Origin: Erythrobacter sp. JK5
Lineage (GTDB): Bacteria > Pseudomonadota > Alphaproteobacteria > Sphingomonadales > Sphingomonadaceae
DNA length: 64,000 nucleotides
Reading direction: 5' to 3'
NCBI RefSeq assembly: GCF_018205975.1
Contig: NZ_CP073577.1
Location: forward strand, 1,426,001 to 1,490,000
Position 1 is the first letter of the stretch, and each line of letters opens with the position of its first letter. Shown here one piece after another: positions 53,778 through 61,869 of the stretch. The notes beneath the pieces were generated by a model. The model was not told the origin of the DNA. It did no database searches and was given only the letters and a program-made list of their open reading frames with translations. Position numbers and translations under genes: made by a program.

Positions 53778-54297
53778 CGCGCTTCCTCCAGCTTGCCCAA
53801 CAGCATCGCCACATCGCGTTCGCGAATGTCGCCGATGTGCTGGTAACGGATGTTGCCGGCACCGTCGATCACGTAGGTTTCGGGCACCCCCGACGCGCCG
53901 ATTTCTATCATCAGCGAGGAAATCTCATCCGCGCCGATCCGCGAATACGGATTGCCGTGGCGCTCGAGAAACGCTGCGACATCTTCCGGCTTGTCGCGGA
54001 TCGCAATGCCGATGATTTCGACGCCCTGTTCCTTTAACGCTTCGAGCTGCGGCGCTTCGGCGATGCACGGCAGGCACCAGCTGGCCCAGACGTTGAGCAG
54101 CCTGGGCTCGCCGCCGACGAAATCGGCGCGCGCGGCGCCCGGCACACCCTCTGTCGCGGGCGGCAGATCGAATTCGGGGAGCGGCTTGGAGATCATCGCC
54201 GAGGGCACTTGATCATCCTTCGGCTGGGTCAGCATGTAACCCCGAGGCCGAGAATGAAGAGAAACACCGCAAGCGGAATTGCATAGGCCAGGCGCAT
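53774..54297 (-). pseudogene. dsbE: Thiol:disulfide interchange protein DsbE/CcmG, N-terminus split by one missing base
   Basis: A periplasmic thioredoxin that keeps apocytochrome c reduced. The ATG at 54297 gives the membrane anchor MRLAYAIPLAVFLFILGLG, but the frame then ends VTC-stop. The rest, in the next frame, reads YMLTQPKDDQVPSAMISKPL, then the thioredoxin domain with NVWASWCLPCIAEAPQLEAL (CxxC) and GVPETYVIDGAG. Adding one base to the C4/G4 run at 54240-54243 joins them into a normal 174-residue DsbE. Other ccm genes are intact, so this is probably a sequence error. The start overlaps the ccmF stop (TGATG). Confidence 0.88.
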
Positions 54298-56282
54298 CAC
54301 GCAGTCTCCGGTTGCCGGGCCGAGGCCAGCCGTTCGAGGTCCGCGCGGCGCGCATCGCCGAGCTTCCTGACACGGCGACGGCGAAAATCGGTCTGAATCC
54401 GGCCGACGATCGCGAGGATTCCCCCCAGTCCGATCAGCAGCCCGCCATACCAAATGAAGGTCACGAACGGCTTCCACCAAATTCGCAGCTGCCAGCGCCC
54501 CTCGCCTGCCCGATCGCCGATCACCGCGTAAAGCTGGCCGTCCCACCGGGTCAGCAGCGCCGCCTCGCTGGTCGCCTGCACCGGCGTCCAGAAGCTGCGC
54601 GCCTGCGGATTGAGCATCACCGCCGCGCCATCGCCGCGCCTCGCCGCAATCCGTGCTTCCATCGCGGTCCAATTGGGCCCGGCAACCGGCTCGACGCCTT
54701 CGAGCGCGATGGTCCAATTCCCGACACTGGTCGCCTCGCCCGGTGCCACCGCGGCAAGCCGCTCCTGCGAAAATGCGCTTTCGCTCGCCATGCCGAACAG
54801 CGACACCGCAATCCCGAAATGCGCGAACACCATGCCCCACACCGCAACAGGTATGCGCGTCACCTTTCGCCCCCGCAGCGGCAGGAAAGCGGCGACAGCG
54901 AGCACTGCGGCGAGCGCGAGACCCAGCATCGGCAGCAATCCGTAATTGCCGAGAACCGCCACCATCACAACGATCGCGACGAAGATCGCGCCGAGGATCG
55001 CGAGTTCCTGCCTGATGCGGAAAGGCGAATCCGATTTCCACCGCAGCAGCGGGCCGACCGACATGATCACGAACATCGGGATCGCAAAGATCGCGCTCAC
55101 CGGATTGAAATACGGCGGTCCGACCGACACGCGCACGTCGAATGCTTCGGTCAGCAGCGGGTACAGCGTGCCGAGCAGCACGATCGCGAGGATCGCGGTC
55201 AGCATCACGTTGTTGAACACCAGCGCGCCTTCGCGGCTGGTCGCGGCGAAGCGCTTGCCCTCGGCAATCGAACTGGCGCGAACGGCGAAGATCGTCAGCG
55301 CGCCCCCGATGTAGAGACCCAGCAGGACGAGGATGAAGGTGCCGCGTTCGGGATCGACCGCGAAGGCATGGACGCTGGTCAAGACGCCCGACCGCACCAG
55401 AAACGTGCCGAGCATGCTCATCGAGAACGCGAGCACTCCGAGCATGATCGTCCAGGTGCGAAGCGCATCGCGCGCGGCCAGCACGCTGACCGAATGCAGC
55501 AGCGCGGTTGCCGCGAGCCATGGCATCAGCGAAGCGTTCTCGACCGGATCCCAGAACCACCAGCCGCCCCAGCCGAGCTCGTAATACGCCCAGTAGCTAC
55601 CCGCCGTGATGCCGAGCGTCAGGAACACCCACGCCCCCAGCACCCACGGGCGCATCACGCGGGCGAATTCGGGCGTGACCTGGCGGGTCACAAGCGCCCC
55701 CATGGCGAGGCTGAACGCCACAGACAGCCCGACATAGCCGATGTAGAGCGTCGGCGGATGCAGCGCGAGGCCGATGTCCTGCAACAGCGGATTGAGTCCC
55801 ACCCCTTCGGCGGCGGGCACCGGCAACCGCTCGAACGGATTCGAGCTGAGCAGCAGAAATGCATAGAAGCCGAGCGCGACGAAGCCCTGCACCGCCAGCG
55901 TCGCCTGCATCGTGCGTTCGGACAGGCGCCGCTCCGCTGCTGCCAGCAGCCCGCCCGACAGCGCGAGCACCGCAACCCACAGCAACATCGATCCTTCGTG
56001 GTTCCCCCAGGTTCCGGTGAGCTTGTAGAGCAGCGGCTTCATCGAATGCGAATTGGTCGCGACCAGCTTGATCGAAAGGTCGGTGATCGCAAAGGCCCAC
56101 AGCAGCATCGCAAACGCCAGAACTGCAAGCACGGCCTGCACCACGGCAGCGGGTCTGGCGTAGATCGCCAGCGGCGAGGCGTTACCCTCGCCCGCGTGCA
56201 AGGCGGCTGCGCCGGACAGCATCTGCAGCGCCGCCAGCGCCGCAGCGAGCCATAGGGCGGCGAGGCCGATTTCCGCGATCAT
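54297..56282 (-). CDS. ccmF: Heme lyase subunit CcmF
   Basis: The 661-residue inner-membrane protein has many membrane segments and the heme-handling tryptophan-rich motif WGGWWFWDPVENASLMPWL, plus TGTWGNHEGSMLLWVAVLAL and GTFLVRSGVLTSVHAFA. It joins heme to apocytochrome c with CcmH. The start MIAEIGLAALWLAAALAALQ is typical. It follows ccmE with a 14-base gap. Confidence 0.96.
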   Translation of the reverse strand: MIAEIGLAALWLAAALAALQMLSGAAALHAGEGNASPLAIYARPAAVVQAVLAVLAFAMLLWAFAITDLSIKLVATNSHSMKPLLYKLTGTWGNHEGSMLLWVAVLALSGGLLAAAERRLSERTMQATLAVQGFVALGFYAFLLLSSNPFERLPVPAAEGVGLNPLLQDIGLALHPPTLYIGYVGLSVAFSLAMGALVTRQVTPEFARVMRPWVLGAWVFLTLGITAGSYWAYYELGWGGWWFWDPVENASLMPWLAATALLHSVSVLAARDALRTWTIMLGVLAFSMSMLGTFLVRSGVLTSVHAFAVDPERGTFILVLLGLYIGGALTIFAVRASSIAEGKRFAATSREGALVFNNVMLTAILAIVLLGTLYPLLTEAFDVRVSVGPPYFNPVSAIFAIPMFVIMSVGPLLRWKSDSPFRIRQELAILGAIFVAIVVMVAVLGNYGLLPMLGLALAAVLAVAAFLPLRGRKVTRIPVAVWGMVFAHFGIAVSLFGMASESAFSQERLAAVAPGEATSVGNWTIALEGVEPVAGPNWTAMEARIAARRGDGAAVMLNPQARSFWTPVQATSEAALLTRWDGQLYAVIGDRAGEGRWQLRIWWKPFVTFIWYGGLLIGLGGILAIVGRIQTDFRRRRVRKLGDARRADLERLASARQPETA

Positions 56283-56296
56283 CCCGAATGCCGCCC

Positions 56297-56758
56297 CTAA
56301 TCGAGCCCGACAGTGGTTTCGGCCGCGGCCTCGGCAGCGTTGTGCCCTTCGAGCCCTTCGAGCTCCCTCGGCACGTAGTTCTCGTCATGCTTGGCCAGCA
56401 GGTTGGTCGCGAGGAAGGTTCCGTCGGCCTGCAGACTGCCCTCGGCAACGACGCCCGATCCTTCGACAAACAGGTCGGGCAGGATGCCGCTGTAGCGGAC
56501 CGGTACGGCGCTGGCCTCGTTCCCGGTCACGACAAAGGCGACCGTTACGCCATCGGCCTGCGTTTCGAGCGAGCCAGGCCGAACCATGCCGCCGAGCCGT
56601 ACCGCCTGCCCCACCGCCGGCGGATCGACCGCAATCTGTTCGGGCAGGTAGAAATAGTTGGCCTGGTTGCGCAGCGCCCACGCCGCGATCAGACCGGCAG
56701 CAACGATCGCCACCAGTGCGAGCACAACCAGCCCCAGCCTCTGATGCTTGGCCTTCAC
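56297..56758 (-). CDS. ccmE: Heme chaperone CcmE
   Basis: The 153-residue membrane-anchored OB-fold protein has KAKHQRLGLVVLALVAIVAA as anchor, LGGMVRPGSLETQADG, and the heme-binding histidine in LLAKHDENYVPRELEG. The GTG start at 56758 overlaps the ccmD stop (GTGA). A further frame upstream overlaps ccmD and is not used. Confidence 0.94.
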   Translation of the reverse strand: MKAKHQRLGLVVLALVAIVAAGLIAAWALRNQANYFYLPEQIAVDPPAVGQAVRLGGMVRPGSLETQADGVTVAFVVTGNEASAVPVRYSGILPDLFVEGSGVVAEGSLQADGTFLATNLLAKHDENYVPRELEGLEGHNAAEAAAETTVGLD

Positions 56759-56910
56759 TGTCCGGACCTTTGGCTTTTCACCGTATCGCGGCGGCGTTCC
56801 GCGCGACGCATCGATCGCCAGCTCCAGGCCAGCAGCAGAGCCAGACCGCCCAGCCCGATCGCGTAGGCCGCGATCACGAAATCCCAATGGTCGAGCGCCT
56901 CGCGCATCAT
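56755..56910 (-). CDS. ccmD: Heme exporter protein CcmD
   Basis: The 51-residue protein translates as MMREALDHWDFVIAAYAIGL with the membrane segment continuing to ALLLAWSW, then a basic tail (RSMRRAERRRD). This is the standard CcmD layout: WDFVIAAY, one membrane span, a positive C-terminus. It stabilises CcmE heme loading by CcmABC. The ATG overlaps the ccmC stop (ATGA). The second ATG three bases later is an alternative. Confidence 0.88.
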   Translation of the reverse strand: MMREALDHWDFVIAAYAIGLGGLALLLAWSWRSMRRAERRRDTVKSQRSGQ

Positions 56911-57659
56911 GCGTTCCCCATCGCTGCGCTGGCGGGCACGTCATCGTCCAGCGCGCGGCGGCGCAGACGCGCTTCGACCTGCGCTTCGGCGATCAGCGCG
57001 CGCATCCGCATCAGCACGATCGCCGCGAACAGCAGCGAGAAGCCGAGCACCGCGACCAGCAGCGGCCACAGGAACACAGGGTCGATCGCGCTCTTGCCCG
57101 CGGTGATGCTGGGCGGTTGATGAAGCGAATTCCACCACACCACACTGCGATTGATGATCGGAATGTTGATCGCGCCGACCAGACCGAAAATCGCGGCGAT
57201 CCTGGGCGATCCGCCCTCGCGTTCGGTCGCCTGCGACAGCGCCAGGTATCCGGCATACAGGAACAGCAGCACCAGCATGCTGACCAGCCGTCCGTCCCAT
57301 TCCCACCACGTGCCCCACGTCGGGCGGCCCCAGATCGACCCGGTGGCGAGGCAGATCGCGGTAAATGCCATCCCCGGCACCGCCATCGCGCGCGCGGCGA
57401 TTCCCGCCAGCGGGTGCTTCCAGATCAGCAAGGCGCCGCTGGCGATCGCCAGACCGCTCCAGCCACCCATGCCGAGCCAGGCGCTGGGCACATGGATGAA
57501 CATGATCCGCACGCTGTCGCCCATCAGGCGATCGGGCGGGATCACCGTCAGGCCCCACGCCATCGCGCCGCCAGTCAGCAGCAGCCCGCTCCACAGGCAC
57601 AGCGGCATCAGCCACTGCGCGAGCGCCATGAAGCGTTTGGGGTTGGCGTAGATGTGCAT
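56907..57659 (-). CDS. ccmC: Heme exporter protein CcmC
   Basis: The 250-residue membrane protein has six membrane segments and the tryptophan motif RPTWGTWWEWDGRLVSMLVL, which binds heme for CcmE, with conserved histidines in FIHVPSAWLGMG and SLHQPPS. It is first in the visible ccm operon; ccmA and ccmB are not in the window. The start MHIYANPKRFMALAQWLMPL is typical. Confidence 0.94.
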   Translation of the reverse strand: MHIYANPKRFMALAQWLMPLCLWSGLLLTGGAMAWGLTVIPPDRLMGDSVRIMFIHVPSAWLGMGGWSGLAIASGALLIWKHPLAGIAARAMAVPGMAFTAICLATGSIWGRPTWGTWWEWDGRLVSMLVLLFLYAGYLALSQATEREGGSPRIAAIFGLVGAINIPIINRSVVWWNSLHQPPSITAGKSAIDPVFLWPLLVAVLGFSLLFAAIVLMRMRALIAEAQVEARLRRRALDDDVPASAAMGNA

Positions 57660-57754
57660 GCGTTATCGGCCTTGCGGAGTGTATTAGTGTCCCAGCCGCC
57701 CCCGGCAAGGGCGCAAAGCATGCAAGGAATGCTGCATTTCGCGAAATCGGGCGC

Positions 57755-58822
57755 TCAGCTGCGTCCGATCATCTTTTGCGCCATCCGGTCGGCGACGACA
57801 TCGGGAGAGGTTTTGCCGGCATCGCTTTCCTGCCAGATCTGCTCGAGCCGTTCGGGGATCAGCGCGATCCGCTTGCGCACTTCGTTGATATCCCCCGGTG
57901 TCCCGTCGCGGCGCGCCAGGTATTCGGTCGCGACCGAGATGATCCCGCCCGCATTGATGACGTAATCGGGCGCAAACAGGATATCGCGTTCGAACAGCGC
58001 CTGGCCGTGTTCGGGGCGGGCGAGCTGGTTGTTCGCGCCACCCGCAACGATCGCGCAGTCGAGCCGCGCGATACCGTCATCGTCGAGGATCGCGCCGAGC
58101 GCGTTCGGACTGAACACGTCGCAGGCAACGGTCATGATGGCATCGGCGCCCACGCAATCGGCACCCAGTTCGCGCGCCAGCGACGCTGCGCGCTCCTCGT
58201 GCATGTCGGCCAGGGTCAGTTTCGCCCCGTCCTTCGCCAGCAGTTTCGCGACACCGCCGCCGACGCTGCCCGTACCCTGCACCGCAACATGCACGCCGGT
58301 AACGCTGTCCTTGCCGAGTTTGTGGCGAACCGCCGCCCTTATGCCGTGATAGATGCCCATTGCGGTGAACGGGCCCGGATCGCCGCCGGCCGCATCTTCA
58401 CCCGAAACCGGCAAGCCCGAAACATGCGCGGTGTGCTTCGACACGGCAACCATGTCCGCCTCGCTGATCCCGACATCTTCGGCGGTGACATAGCGGCCAC
58501 CCAGAGCCTCGACCGCATCGCCGAACGCGGCGAGCATGGCCGGTGTCTTGGTCTTCGCCTTGTCGGCGAGGATTACTGCCTTGCCTCCGCCCATCGGCAG
58601 CCCGGCCATTGCGTTCTTGTAGCTCATTCCGCGTGACAGGCGCAGCGCATCGCGCAGACCATCCTTGGGATCGGGATAGTGCCAGAACCGGGTTCCCCCG
58701 GCGCCGGGGCCGAGATGCGACGAATGCACCGCGATAATGGCCGTGAGTCCACTTTCGCGATGATGCACGAATTGCACCATTTCGTGCTCGTCGAAATCAG
58801 GCTCGGTCCAGAAAGCGGTCAT
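57755..58822 (-). CDS. Glu/Leu/Phe/Val dehydrogenase (leucine dehydrogenase-like)
   Basis: The 355-residue NAD(P)-dependent amino-acid dehydrogenase has the catalytic lysine regions MSYKNAMAGLPMGGGKAVIL and GPGAGGTRFW, the substrate-side YVTAEDVGIS, and the Rossmann motif VAVQGTGSVGGGVAKLLAKD. It deaminates a branched or aromatic amino acid to a 2-oxo acid, or runs in reverse. The exact substrate is not clear; leucine or valine is most likely from the length. It is an isolated transcription unit. Confidence 0.88.
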   Translation of the reverse strand: MTAFWTEPDFDEHEMVQFVHHRESGLTAIIAVHSSHLGPGAGGTRFWHYPDPKDGLRDALRLSRGMSYKNAMAGLPMGGGKAVILADKAKTKTPAMLAAFGDAVEALGGRYVTAEDVGISEADMVAVSKHTAHVSGLPVSGEDAAGGDPGPFTAMGIYHGIRAAVRHKLGKDSVTGVHVAVQGTGSVGGGVAKLLAKDGAKLTLADMHEERAASLARELGADCVGADAIMTVACDVFSPNALGAILDDDGIARLDCAIVAGGANNQLARPEHGQALFERDILFAPDYVINAGGIISVATEYLARRDGTPGDINEVRKRIALIPERLEQIWQESDAGKTSPDVVADRMAQKMIGRS

Positions 58823-58886
58823 ACGCCAAACGCCTCACAATAGATCGCGGCGACGACCGAAGATCGATCCGGCAAACTGGGAAATA

Positions 58887-58964
58887 TGGGGCGATCGAGG
58901 GGTCTCGAACCCCCGACCTCCGGTACCACAAACCGGCGCTCTAACCAACTGAGCTACGATCGCC
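58887..58964 (-). tRNA. tRNA-His (anticodon GTG)
   Basis: The 78-base cloverleaf on the minus strand starts with the His-specific extra G (58964) before acceptor GCGATCG and ends C73-CCA (58887-58889). The anticodon loop TTGTGGT lies on a CCGGT/ACCGG stem, and the T-arm has GGTTCGAGACC. The extra G paired to C73 is the HisRS identity element. Confidence 0.95.
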
Positions 58965-59188
58965 ACATGCCCCGTCCCAACGCCATCGCAATGGTGCCAC
59001 GTCCGCGCAAGGAGGGCGGTTTACGCCTGATCTGGCCCCGGTCAAGGGGACCTTCAAGCGGCGCGAGCCTGTTGCACAAAGCCCGTGGCAAGAAAAGCAA
59101 AAACTGCGTTTCGGGCGGATATGCGCAAGATTGTTTCGCGGGAAGCGGGCGGCTTGCGCGGCGCGCCTGCCACACTATCGTCGAACCC

Positions 59189-59827
59189 ATGCCGGCCCCA
59201 GGCGATTCTTCTGCCGCGACGCTGCTTTCGCATGCTGGCATTCAGCGCGTGCCCAGCCCCAGGATCGAGCTGTTCCAGATCCGCAACTTCGTCGACGAGG
59301 CGCTGTGCCGCGAGCTGATCCGGCTGATCGACCAGGATCGTCGCCCGTCGACCATCGCCGACGACAACGGCGATGCCTATTTCCGCACCAGCGAAACCTG
59401 CGATCTCGCGCCCGAAGAACCGGCGGTGCAACAGCTCGAGGCGATGCTGCGTGGCTTGAACGGCATAGATCCGGCGCACGGCGAACCGTTGCAGGGCCAG
59501 CGCTACGATATCGGGCAGGAATTCAAGCCGCACACCGATTACTTCACGCCGGGCGGGCCGGACTTCGAAAAGTTCTGTTCGGTCGCGGGCCAGCGCACAT
59601 GGACGTTTATGATCTATCTCAATGACGTGGAGGCCGGCGGCGCTACACGGTTCAAGGTGGTGGGCAAAACCTTCCAGCCCGAAACCGGCAAATTGCTGTG
59701 CTGGAACAACAAGCGCCCCGATGGCAGCGTCAACCCGGCCACGCTCCATCACGGCATGAAAGTGCGCAAGGGGCTGAAATATGTGATAACCAAGTGGTAT
59801 CGGGAACGACCGTGGGGATGGGAATGA
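59189..59827 (+). CDS. 2OG-Fe(II) oxygenase (prolyl 4-hydroxylase-like)
   Basis: The 212-residue protein has the double-stranded beta-helix oxygenase core. The iron ligands appear as the HxD in QEFKPHTDYFTPGGP and the distal histidine in NPATLHHGMKVRKGLKYVI, with the following lysine/arginine binding 2-oxoglutarate. TWTFMIYLNDVEAGGATRF is typical of the P4Hc family. The ATG at 59189 (MPAPGDSSAATLLSHAG) is a reasonable start; others are possible upstream. It is coupled by ATGA overlap to a DksA-like gene. The protein target is unknown. Confidence 0.87.
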   Translation: MPAPGDSSAATLLSHAGIQRVPSPRIELFQIRNFVDEALCRELIRLIDQDRRPSTIADDNGDAYFRTSETCDLAPEEPAVQQLEAMLRGLNGIDPAHGEPLQGQRYDIGQEFKPHTDYFTPGGPDFEKFCSVAGQRTWTFMIYLNDVEAGGATRFKVVGKTFQPETGKLLCWNNKRPDGSVNPATLHHGMKVRKGLKYVITKWYRERPWGWE

Positions 59828-60147
59828 GCGACTACAAGGACATGGCGCAGCAGCTGCGGACGCGGCTCGACGATCTGCTCGAGCGCGCCGAGGTGATCGA
59901 AGACGACCTGCGGCATCCGCTCGATGCGGATTCCAGCGAGCAGGCGGTCGACCTTGCCGACGACGAGGCACTGGAGGGCGTGGACGAAGTGCTGCGTGCC
60001 GAGATCCAGCAGATCAGGTATGCGCTCACGCGGATCGAGAACGGGACCTACGGCACCTGCGCCAAATGCGGCAAGGATATTGCCCGCAAGCGGCTCGAAG
60101 CGCGCCCGATTGCGACCCGCTGCATCGATTGTGCCAGCGCGGCCTAG
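59824..60147 (+). CDS. TraR/DksA-type C4 zinc-finger protein
   Basis: The 107-residue protein has an N-terminal coiled coil (YKDMAQQLRTRLDDLLERAE), an acidic region (AVDLADDEALEGVDEVL) and the C4 zinc finger YGTCAKCGKDIARKRLEARP followed by TRCIDCAS. Such proteins act in the RNA polymerase secondary channel. The start overlaps the oxygenase stop. The family is clear; whether it works as a true DksA is not. Confidence 0.9.
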   Translation: MSDYKDMAQQLRTRLDDLLERAEVIEDDLRHPLDADSSEQAVDLADDEALEGVDEVLRAEIQQIRYALTRIENGTYGTCAKCGKDIARKRLEARPIATRCIDCASAA

Positions 60148-60158
60148 GCCAAAAAAGA

Positions 60159-60186
60159 AAAAGGCGGCCCGGTAGGACCGCCTTTT
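60159..60186 (-). terminator. Intrinsic terminator of rpmE (bidirectional)
   Basis: AAAAGGCGG (60159-60167) pairs with CCGCCTTTT (60178-60186); inner C/A opposite positions become G-U on the minus strand. The minus strand then runs into TTTTTCTTTTTT. It can also serve the plus-strand DksA-like gene. Confidence 0.85.
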
Positions 60187-60233
60187 CCTGGCAGCGCACC
60201 AACGAATTGGGGCTGCGAAGCTCGTCGTGTCGC

Positions 60234-60458
60234 TTACTTCTTGAGCGAAAGCCCGCCGAAGCGCTTGTTGAACGCCGCCACACGACCGCCTTCCTGCACC
60301 TGGCGGTTGCCGCCGGTCCATGCGGGGTGGCTGGTCGGGTCGATATCGAGCGACATGGTGTCGCCCTCGCTGCCCCAGGTGGAGCGCGTCTGAAACTCGG
60401 TGCCATCGGTCATCTTGACCGTGATCATGTGATATTCGGGATGCCCTTCGGCTTTCAT
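60234..60458 (-). CDS. rpmE: Ribosomal protein L31
   Basis: The 74-residue protein begins [20 protein letters not shown] and continues [24 protein letters not shown] and FNKRFGG, the L31 pattern. The cysteine pairs of the zinc-binding form are absent, so it is the zinc-independent type. ATG 60458 is chosen because the family starts there; the frame is open far upstream. A terminator lies about 50 bases past its stop. Confidence 0.94.
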   Translation of the reverse strand: MKAEGHPEYHMITVKMTDGTEFQTRSTWGSEGDTMSLDIDPTSHPAWTGGNRQVQEGGRVAAFNKRFGGLSLKK

Positions 60459-60557
60459 ACGTATTTCCTTCGAGCGTCCACCGGTACCGACCGGTGGTGC
60501 TATGTTTTCGGAGAAGCGGCGCTCATACCGCTCACGAACCAAATTGCAAGTGTTTCT

Positions 60558-60674
60558 CCCCTCCCTTGAGGGAGGGGTCGGGTGGGTGTACAACGGATGT
60601 GGCAATCCCACCCCGCTGCGACTAGGCAACGCTGCGCGTCGCCAAGTCTCACTGCCCCTCCCTCAAGGGAGGGG
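60558..60674. repeat. REP-like element with 20-bp inverted ends
   Basis: CCCCTCCCTTGAGGGAGGGG at 60558-60577 is exactly mirrored by its complement at 60655-60674. Between lie GTCGGGTGGG near 60578 and CCCACCCCGCTGCG near 60607, also partly complementary. This is typical of dispersed intergenic repeats. It lies between rpmE and fabZ. Confidence 0.75.
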
Positions 60675-60679
60675 AGAGA

Positions 60680-61156
60680 TTAAGAAGGCGGATCGGCGAT
60701 CATCGCCGTGAATTCGGTCTCGCAGGTGGTCTTGCCCTCGACGCTCGCCTTGCCCTTGAACTTGTAGATCGTGCGGCGTTGCTGGAGGAATTCGACCTCC
60801 AGATCGAGCAGGCAACCGGGTGTCACGGGGCTGCGAAACTTCGCGCCGTCGATCCCCATGAAGATCACCAGCTTGCCGGTGCCCGCGAGCTCCAGCGTCT
60901 CGATCCCGAGGATCGCCGCCGCCTGCGCGAGCGCTTCGATCTGAAGCACACCCGGCATGATCGGAGCGCCGGGGAAATGCCCCTGGAAGAACTCCTCGTT
61001 GATGGTGACCGCTTTCACCGCGTGGATGCGCTCACCGAGGTGCAGCGCCTTCACCCGGTCGACCAGCAGCAACGGGTAACGATGCGGCAGGGCCTTGAGC
61101 ACCTTGTGGATATCGTAATCCACGATCGGCTCCGATGGTGTCGCCTTCTCGCTCAT
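60680..61156 (-). CDS. fabZ: 3-hydroxyacyl-ACP dehydratase FabZ
   Basis: The enzyme dehydrates beta-hydroxyacyl-ACP. The hot-dog fold motif is [20 protein letters not shown] with the catalytic histidine and, later, glutamate; [14 protein letters not shown] is the usual early block. At 158 residues it is of normal size. Its ATG overlaps the ompH stop by four bases, so bamA-ompH-fabZ form one operon of outer-membrane biogenesis and fatty acid genes. Confidence 0.96.
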   Translation of the reverse strand: MSEKATPSEPIVDYDIHKVLKALPHRYPLLLVDRVKALHLGERIHAVKAVTINEEFFQGHFPGAPIMPGVLQIEALAQAAAILGIETLELAGTGKLVIFMGIDGAKFRSPVTPGCLLDLEVEFLQQRRTIYKFKGKASVEGKTTCETEFTAMIADPPS

Positions 61157-61869
61157 GCCCTGCCCCCGCGCGTCCGTGTTCCGGCCCTAGCGGCCTTCGG
61201 GGACTGCTGGTTGCCCTGCTGCGCGGCCTGCTGGCGCTGCTGCAGCACCTGTGCGGCTACCAGCGTCTGCTGGATGTCCTGGAACAGCTGCACGCCTTGG
61301 CGCGAAGGCTGCCAGCCCGCCGGCGGGACGATCTGCACCGAAGGAACCTTGGTGTTGAGCGAGGTCGTCACCTGCTGCGTGATGTCCGCGGCCGGGGGAG
61401 CATAAAGCACCGAACCCGGGGTGAAGACCATCTGGATCTGCTGCTGGGTGACGACTTCCTGCACCGAGGTGGGATACTGCGCGAAAATCTGCTCGATCGC
61501 GTAGACGCGGGCGGAATCGATCTGGTTGCTGAGCTGCGCGATTTCCTGTTCGAGCGTCTGCAGCTGCGCGAATTGCGGGCTGCTCTGAGCTGCCTGCAGT
61601 TCGGCGTCGTTCACTTCGTTGTCGTTGTTGGTGTCGAACCCCTGCAGCAGCGTCTGGCGCTGCTCGTTCTTGGCCCGGCGGGTTTCGATCTGTGCCGAAT
61701 AGGTGGTCGAGACCTGGTTGTAAGCGGTCTGCAGCGCGCTGGTGCCGATGATCGCGCGGGTCACATCGACCGTGGCGATCCGGCCCTGGACCTGGGCGAT
61801 GGCGGGAGCCGCCGAAACGGCACACGCGGCGAGGCTCGCAGCGGCGAGCGATTTGGCAAGAAGTTTCAT
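61153..61869 (-). CDS. OmpH/Skp-type periplasmic chaperone with an EF-hand-like loop
   Basis: The 238-residue protein has a signal peptide ([20 protein letters not shown], cleavage after AIA near residue 25) and the Skp-type long charged helix region ([38 protein letters not shown] is its reformed pair). Between the helices, residues 79-90 read [12 protein letters not shown], which fits a 12-residue EF-hand calcium loop. A Gln-rich C-terminus ([16 protein letters not shown]) and basic tail ([11 protein letters not shown]) follow. Its stop overlaps the fabZ start, and bamA is directly upstream (one-base overlap at 61869). Skp escorts outer-membrane proteins to BamA. Confidence 0.85.
   Translation of the reverse strand: MKLLAKSLAAASLAACAVSAAPAIAQVQGRIATVDVTRAIIGTSALQTAYNQVSTTYSAQIETRRAKNEQRQTLLQGFDTNNDNEVNDAELQAAQSSPQFAQLQTLEQEIAQLSNQIDSARVYAIEQIFAQYPTSVQEVVTQQQIQMVFTPGSVLYAPPAADITQQVTTSLNTKVPSVQIVPPAGWQPSRQGVQLFQDIQQTLVAAQVLQQRQQAAQQGNQQSPKAARAGTRTRGGRA

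Noticed and set aside
54279..56255. A 658-codon plus-strand open frame
   Set aside because: It is antisense to ccmF, whose protein sequence is clearly conserved; high GC keeps the opposite strand open.
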